From: Saturnia japonica
Lineage: Eukaryota > Arthropoda > Insecta > Lepidoptera > Saturniidae
Length of the DNA: 64,000 nucleotides
NCBI GenBank assembly: GCA_033032175.1
Contig: CM065307.1
Coordinates: 5,456,001-5,520,000 of the forward strand
Reading direction: 5' to 3'
Notes under the pieces: model-generated
What the model saw: the letters and a program-made list of their open reading frames with translations, nothing else
What the model was told of the DNA's origin: nothing
Databases searched by the model: none
Translations under genes and position numbers: made by a program
Shown here: one piece after another, positions 59,406-64,000 of the stretch
How positions within the stretch are numbered: position 1 is the first letter of the stretch
Layout: the number at the start of each line of letters is the position of its first letter

Positions 59406-59899
59406 TCTATATATAATTAATAAAATTCAAGTATCTGTTTCTAATGTCAAAATAACAGCTTTTTATTAAATGCATATGAAAGTATGTATCTTACTTATAA
59501 CAATTTTTTTTTTAATTTCTGTCTGTTTGTTTGTTACGGGTAACTCCGAAATAGTTGGACCATTGTTGACGGGACTTTCACTGGCAGATAGCTGATATTA
59601 TAAAGAGTAACTTAGGCTACTTATATTTTAGAAAAAAATCCCGCGCAAATAAAAATCAAGTCAGAAAAACGACGATTTTAGGGCGCTTAAATGGCTTACG
59701 CTTAGTAAACCATAACAGATATATATTATATTAATGTAGTACGTAATTGTAGACCTTAAAAAGACCTATCAAAAATGTCATTAAGAACATAATATGTCTA
59801 TCTTCTAAAGCATACAGGCTATAAATATTTTTGTCTTTAAAATAACCGGGAGCGAGGGTAGCGCGATAAACGACATTCGGTAGTTGTGGGCACAGCTAG
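59406..59899 (+). mobile_element. 494-bp non-autonomous Helitron-like element with intact ends
   Basis: Starts TCTATATATAATTAATAAAA after an A at 59405 and ends GGGCACAGCTAG followed by a T at 59900: the exact A/T insertion site and TC...CTAG ends expected of Helitrons. The interior includes TCTGTCTGTTTGTTTGTTAC, AGTTGGACCATTGTTGACGG and AATCCCGCGCAAATAAAAAT. There is no open frame, so it would depend on a Rep/helicase protein supplied from elsewhere. A GC-rich hairpin just before the end is not clear-cut. Confidence 0.7.
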
Positions 59900-60479
59900 T
59901 AACAATTATAAAATGGACTAGACGCATAACCGACGGGTATTAAGTGCCCGAAAGTATAATGAAGTGAAACATTTTTGAAAACTATTTCCGATAATATTTT
60001 AAAAGTTTTTTTTAGTTTGTACACATGTCCTTCTAACCACTTATATGTGAGCTAATGAGCGTGAGATTGAAAAAATTTACTTTTGAACATACATTTCTGT
60101 GTAGAGCAGCTAAGTGGGTTAAGTTTGTTTCAAGTGTTCTTTAAATACAAATAAGCTTTTTATTATATCGCTTGAAGTCAGACCGAACAGTTTATATTAC
60201 CAGCCACGTAAGTATTCTGCTTTGAAGTTAGCTACAAGTCATTTCTTGAGCGTGAATTTTGTTTCATTGTGTTAACTTTTTACCAGCTAAGTATATAGTA
60301 AAATTTCATTTGTAATTTTATGGTAAGGAAGCAAATCAACATTTTATGAAAGATTGTTATAAGTGCACTAAGTTATGTATCAATGCTAAGTTTATTTAAG
60401 TTATAATAAGAGTGATAATATAATATGTTCTTCATGGACCCATGTGGAAGTTCCATGATAAAAAAGTTAAAACATAGAA
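59900..60479. other. Non-coding stretch
   Basis: Nothing recognised. Confidence 0.4.
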
Positions 60480-60700
60480 AGAAAGAAAATATATTTATTG
60501 TTGTGAAAATATGGACACACAGTTTTTACAGACAAAACATATAACAAAAAAGTTAAACACTAATAATGAAAATTAAGAATGTAATATATACTCCTATGTG
60601 CCGTAGTCCACTACAAAGGGCGTTCAACTCAGCATAAGCTGGATGCCACTCTCCTGAATGGGCCCAGCGTTGAATTTCAGTTGCAGTCCAGAGTGATTAC
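60480..60700 (-). repeat. Possible retroposon 3' end
   Basis: On the minus strand GCTGGGCCCATTCAGGAGAG, TGGCATCCAGCTTATGCTGA and CCTTTGTAGTGGACTACGGC run into AT-rich sequence and an AATAAA at about 60494-60499. This looks like a 3' UTR with a polyadenylation signal. No second copy was found here; class unknown. Confidence 0.3.
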
Positions 60701-61868
60701 AGTATTACTTAAGTACAATAATAAACTGTAAATTAGAAAAAGTGAAATATTTAAGATATCGTATATTGTGATATTTAATATGTTTAAATAATGATTAAAA
60801 AAAATAGATATAATGCATAATAATTACGTATTACATTGAGAATCAAAACAAAAGAGAAAAAGAGAAGTAGCTGAAAGGTCCAAATTACAATTTTCGAGAT
60901 ACACCTGATATTCCAGTAAATAATATAGCGTCCATAGTTGGGATATACGACCTTAGTAAATAAATAATCTTCGGCGGTTTATACTTTCACTAAAGTTACG
61001 ATAAAGACTGAACAAAATAATTTCAATAAGCCTATTATAATTAGAACAGACTTAATCGGATTAAATTCTACTTAATAAACATTTCCAACACAACTATTAA
61101 TCTATCCGAACCTAGTGGCACTCACAGCGAATGAACTATAACTATGATTTTTAACAGGTAATGGGTGGGATCATATGCATAATCATAATGCATAACTATA
61201 TGCATCAGCCACAATTGCTTTAGAACACAATACACTTGTGGAATGTCTCCACTCTACAGAAGATCGCATCCAAATAACCTTGTGTTATATTCATGCGGTG
61301 AGTAGGGTTTCCAAAGCTCCTTGGTGTAGGAGTATTACAAGCGTCTATAGGCTACAGTAGCCGCTTACAATCAGGAGGGCCGTATAATTGTTTGCCACTT
61401 TTGTAGTATAAAAAATCTACTTTAGTTTTCTATCATTCCGGTCTCACAATTTTCTCAGTAGGTTTTGATGTTACGATGAGTGATTTAAATCAATATTTTA
61501 TTTTATTTAATCCCTAAGAAAGCACCCATGAATAATGTATACTCTACTACGAAAAACATCCTAGTCATCGAGAAGAGTAGGCAAGGTTATCGATCGGATT
61601 TATCTTTTTTTTTTGGGTGGAGATGGGTGATGGTGACTCACCCTCACATCAGTAATTTATATAGAATAAAAAACGCAAAAAATCTTATTGAGGCCTATGT
61701 ATAAGAGATAAATATACTATCGCTGTCATTTTTTTTTATATACTAAGGACTAATATTTTTGTAGAACATTATATTTACGTATCATTAACCACCATATCAT
61801 TGCACGCCGATAAAATATTTCGGTAGCGCTTTGTCTTCCGACCTACTTATCAAAAATCAATATTTAAG
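60701..61868. other. Non-coding stretch
   Basis: No supported gene. GC content rises slightly at 61110-61400 without a usable frame. Confidence 0.4.
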
Positions 61869-61870
61869 GC

Positions 61871-61899
61871 TAGCTAACATTATAGCCTAATGTTAGCTA
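61871..61899. repeat. Perfect 12-bp-stem hairpin
   Basis: TAGCTAACATTA at 61871-61882 and its exact complement at 61888-61899 flank the 5-base loop TAGCC. Confidence 0.9.
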
Positions 61900-62006
61900 C
61901 TATTATACCTCGTGAATCTGACAATTTTATTTAAAATATATTTGAGATTAACGTGTTTAAACGAACAAACAAGCAAAAAACTTTTCCGCTTAATTATATT
62001 AGTATA
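61900..62006 (-). mobile_element. Helitron-like 5' end
   Basis: Minus strand: TCTATACTAATATAATTAAG, CGGAAAAGTTTTTTGCTTG, TTTGTTCGTTTAAACACG, TTAATCTC. Same 5' block as at 2.9 kb. Possibly ends at the hairpin 61871-61899, which in this orientation finishes TTAGCTAG. Confidence 0.5.
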
Positions 62007-62344
62007 GACTACAAGTAAATTGACGAGTAACAACGATAATCATGAACATTATTGTGTACTAATATGAACGTCCATGACTTTCATGGCCTGACATGGCCGG
62101 TAATTTCAACTGATGAAACCGGAACAACACAATCACCGTACGATTATTTTCCCATAATTTCAGCATTATTAGAAATTGTCCTTCACCAACCTAATTTACG
62201 CAGTACCGTTACACTTAAAAGACTAATAGAATCTTTTCTGAAAACTTTTATTTTAAAACAATTATACATATTTTGTTTTATTATATTGACTTAAAAAACG
62301 TTGGCAAAGAAAGAAAGCTTTAAAAGTATATGAACGTATCTGGC
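62007..62344. other. Non-coding stretch
   Basis: The 80-codon plus frame at 62052-62294 starts with a non-ATG codon; no domain or splice evidence supports it. Confidence 0.35.
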
Positions 62345-62500
62345 TCCGTAGAAAAGTGATTTTACCTTTTCCAGTGGTTAATAACTCGATCATAGCGCCA
62401 TCTATCGCGTTTAGGGATAGCATAAAGCCTTTTCCATGAAAAAAACAGATCTACCAACTTTATGGTGATTTGCCAAACAGTTTTGGAGACTACCAATCTC
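62345..62500 (-). repeat. Repeat family C copy
   Basis: GATTTTACCTTTTCCAGTGG, TAATAACTCGATCATAGCGC, CATCTATCGCGTTTAGGGAT, AGCATAAAGCCTTTTCCATG, AAACAGATCTACCAAC. The best-preserved family C interior in the window. The Helitron-like terminus is not preserved. Confidence 0.55.
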
Positions 62501-62934
62501 AAATTTTAAATCAATATCCATTTATATAGATATACGTTCATACAAAAATTGTAAATATGTATATAAAAGAATACTTGCAGCATTTACAAAAAAAAAAAAT
62601 TTAATAAGCTAACAAATATAAGAGTTTACGGTTATTGGTGTATTATTCTCTTTACAGCCCCATTACCTTACGAGAAACTTTTACAATATGAGGCGGATGT
62701 ACAAACCGGTACAATAAAAAATGGTGGACACTTACATACGTGTTTCAGATTAAAGAATGTAATGTGATATTATCAAACCATGGGTGAAGGTTTTATTGTC
62801 TGAATCATAGTCATGTTGCCTGGTATATCTAAGAAAGGTTCTCTTACCTCTAATGTATTTTTCCTATATAAATTTAACAAAATAAATTAAAGATGAACCT
62901 TTTTTTCTCGATCTGACTATACTGTGAGTCTTAA
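62501..62934. other. Non-coding stretch
   Basis: Nothing recognised. Confidence 0.35.
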
Positions 62935-63090
62935 GGGCCCTGGAGCCTCACGACGGCTTTTACAGCATTACCGCGCTTGGGGACGAGCGCTAAAGGCACT
63001 CCGCTGAGAAAGCGTGGCAACATGATCAAGGGTGCTAAAGTGGCCGAACCGCAGCTTCGGCTGTTGCCGAATTTGCCAGGCTATCGAAGG
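62935..63090 (-). repeat. Repeat family D copy
   Basis: GGGCCCTGGAGCC, GACGGCTTTTACAGCATTAC, CTTGGGGACGAGCGCTAAAG, AAGGGTGCTAAAGTGGCCGA and CGCAGCTTCGGCTGTTGCCG correspond, reversed, to 48000-48150, and match 41838-41945 in the same orientation. Confidence 0.6.
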
Positions 63091-64000
63091 ATGGCATCGG
63101 AATGAAAAATTAAACCTTTGAAATTGGAACGAAAGTGACAAACACACATATATCGACGGACATGAATTAATGCTGTTACTTCTTCATCTTATTTAATGGG
63201 AAAATTTGTGTTAAATTATGCCAATGTCACGTAAATTTAATAAAAAAAATTATCTTCAGAGATTAACCAACGTTTTAATAGGATGGTGGGGCTCTCTTGT
63301 TAAAAATGTCCCGAGAGTTTTTGTTGCAACTAATTCATAATTCTAGCTATCATTTTTAATTCACTTCACTTGTGCATAATAATCAAACTATATCACATAA
63401 AATGCCACTAATATTACATAATATGTATAGGGTTAACATAAGTCTATACAATAAAAACCACAACATGACAGCAGTTAAAGATCCCGCTAAAAACTCAAAA
63501 CATTTGACCTCAAAATGTTAACTTTATAGGAGAAAGAAAAACAAATGATTGTTGGTAGAAAATATATACGAGAGCTGGTAAATATATCTATTATTTTAAA
63601 ATGCTAAAGTTTTTATGTTCATGGAGATAATCTCTTAAGCTATTCGGCCAAATTCTAAAAATAGATCAATGATAAGAATTTACATTACCTGTTATTATAT
63701 TGTAATTAACCCGAAAGAAATCTTGAGCAATTGCTAGTAACGAATAGCTTTCGAAATATTTAGAGTTTTGATACAAGCGATATGGCAGGTTAAGAGAAGT
63801 TCAATTTTAAATTTCACTACTTTAAAAGTAAAATAATACAAAAAATTGAGATTAAGAATATTGACTGTTAACCGTCGATATGTAATGCACACACATACAT
63901 ATGTATGTATGGAAAAAAATGCTTACTTACTTAAATGCCTTTTTGTTACGGACGGATAATAAAATGTTATGTGAAACTTTCAATACTTTTTATCAAAATG
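63091..64000. other. Non-coding stretch
   Basis: AT-rich with no supported gene to the end of the window. Confidence 0.4.

Overview
The window looks like an intergenic or intronic stretch of a lepidopteran (moth or butterfly) nuclear genome. The base composition is strongly AT-rich and coding density is very low. The repeat population is the kind found in Lepidoptera: 3' ends of RTE-clade retrotransposons (one carrying a WQWAGHIVRRTDGRW-type tail), tRNA-derived SINEs, very many short Helitron-like elements inserted between A and T, and small terminal-inverted-repeat DNA elements. The species cannot be named from the sequence.

Only one segment is convincingly a host gene: a minus-strand exon at 16952-17301. 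It opens a protein of unknown identity (116 complete codons, polar and proline/serine-rich N-terminus) and has a good splice donor and an unusual pair of in-register acceptors. The rest of that gene lies outside the window on the low-coordinate side; its upstream exon and promoter, if present, lie at higher coordinates. A second, weaker candidate is a small minus-strand first exon at 50750-50836 that would encode a signal peptide. GC-rich patches at 34240-34345 and 46930-47000 are possible promoter regions.

Layout. 1-16.8 kb: AT-rich sequence with a SINE, Helitron-like elements at 2.6-2.9 and 4.7-5.3 kb, several same-strand copies of one unclassified repeat (family A), and a striking 65-bp snap-back inverted repeat at 14.5 kb. 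16.9-21.3 kb: the host exon, an RTE 3' end on the minus strand, a second decayed RTE on the plus strand and two SINEs facing each other. 23.5-26.2 kb: a 2.6-kb AT-rich element bounded by 369-bp inverted arms. 26-43 kb: sparse sequence with SINE, Helitron and MITE copies. 43.4-43.8 kb: a 104-bp minisatellite. 45.3-46.6 kb: a complete 1.3-kb TA-flanked terminal-inverted-repeat element with an intact, unrecognised open reading frame. 47.6-49 kb: a retroposon-like repeat and a full-length MITE. 50-64 kb: more RTE, SINE and Helitron remnants, including a 494-bp Helitron-like element with intact ends at 59.4 kb.

The genes do not form a working system. The window is best read as a transposon graveyard around, or inside, one host gene. 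The most interesting items are the 45.3-46.6 kb element with its orphan reading frame, the 23.5-26.2 kb long inverted repeat, the 14.5 kb snap-back, the variable-stem/constant-loop hairpins at the Helitron-like 3' ends, and the tandem acceptor with upstream ORF at the host exon.
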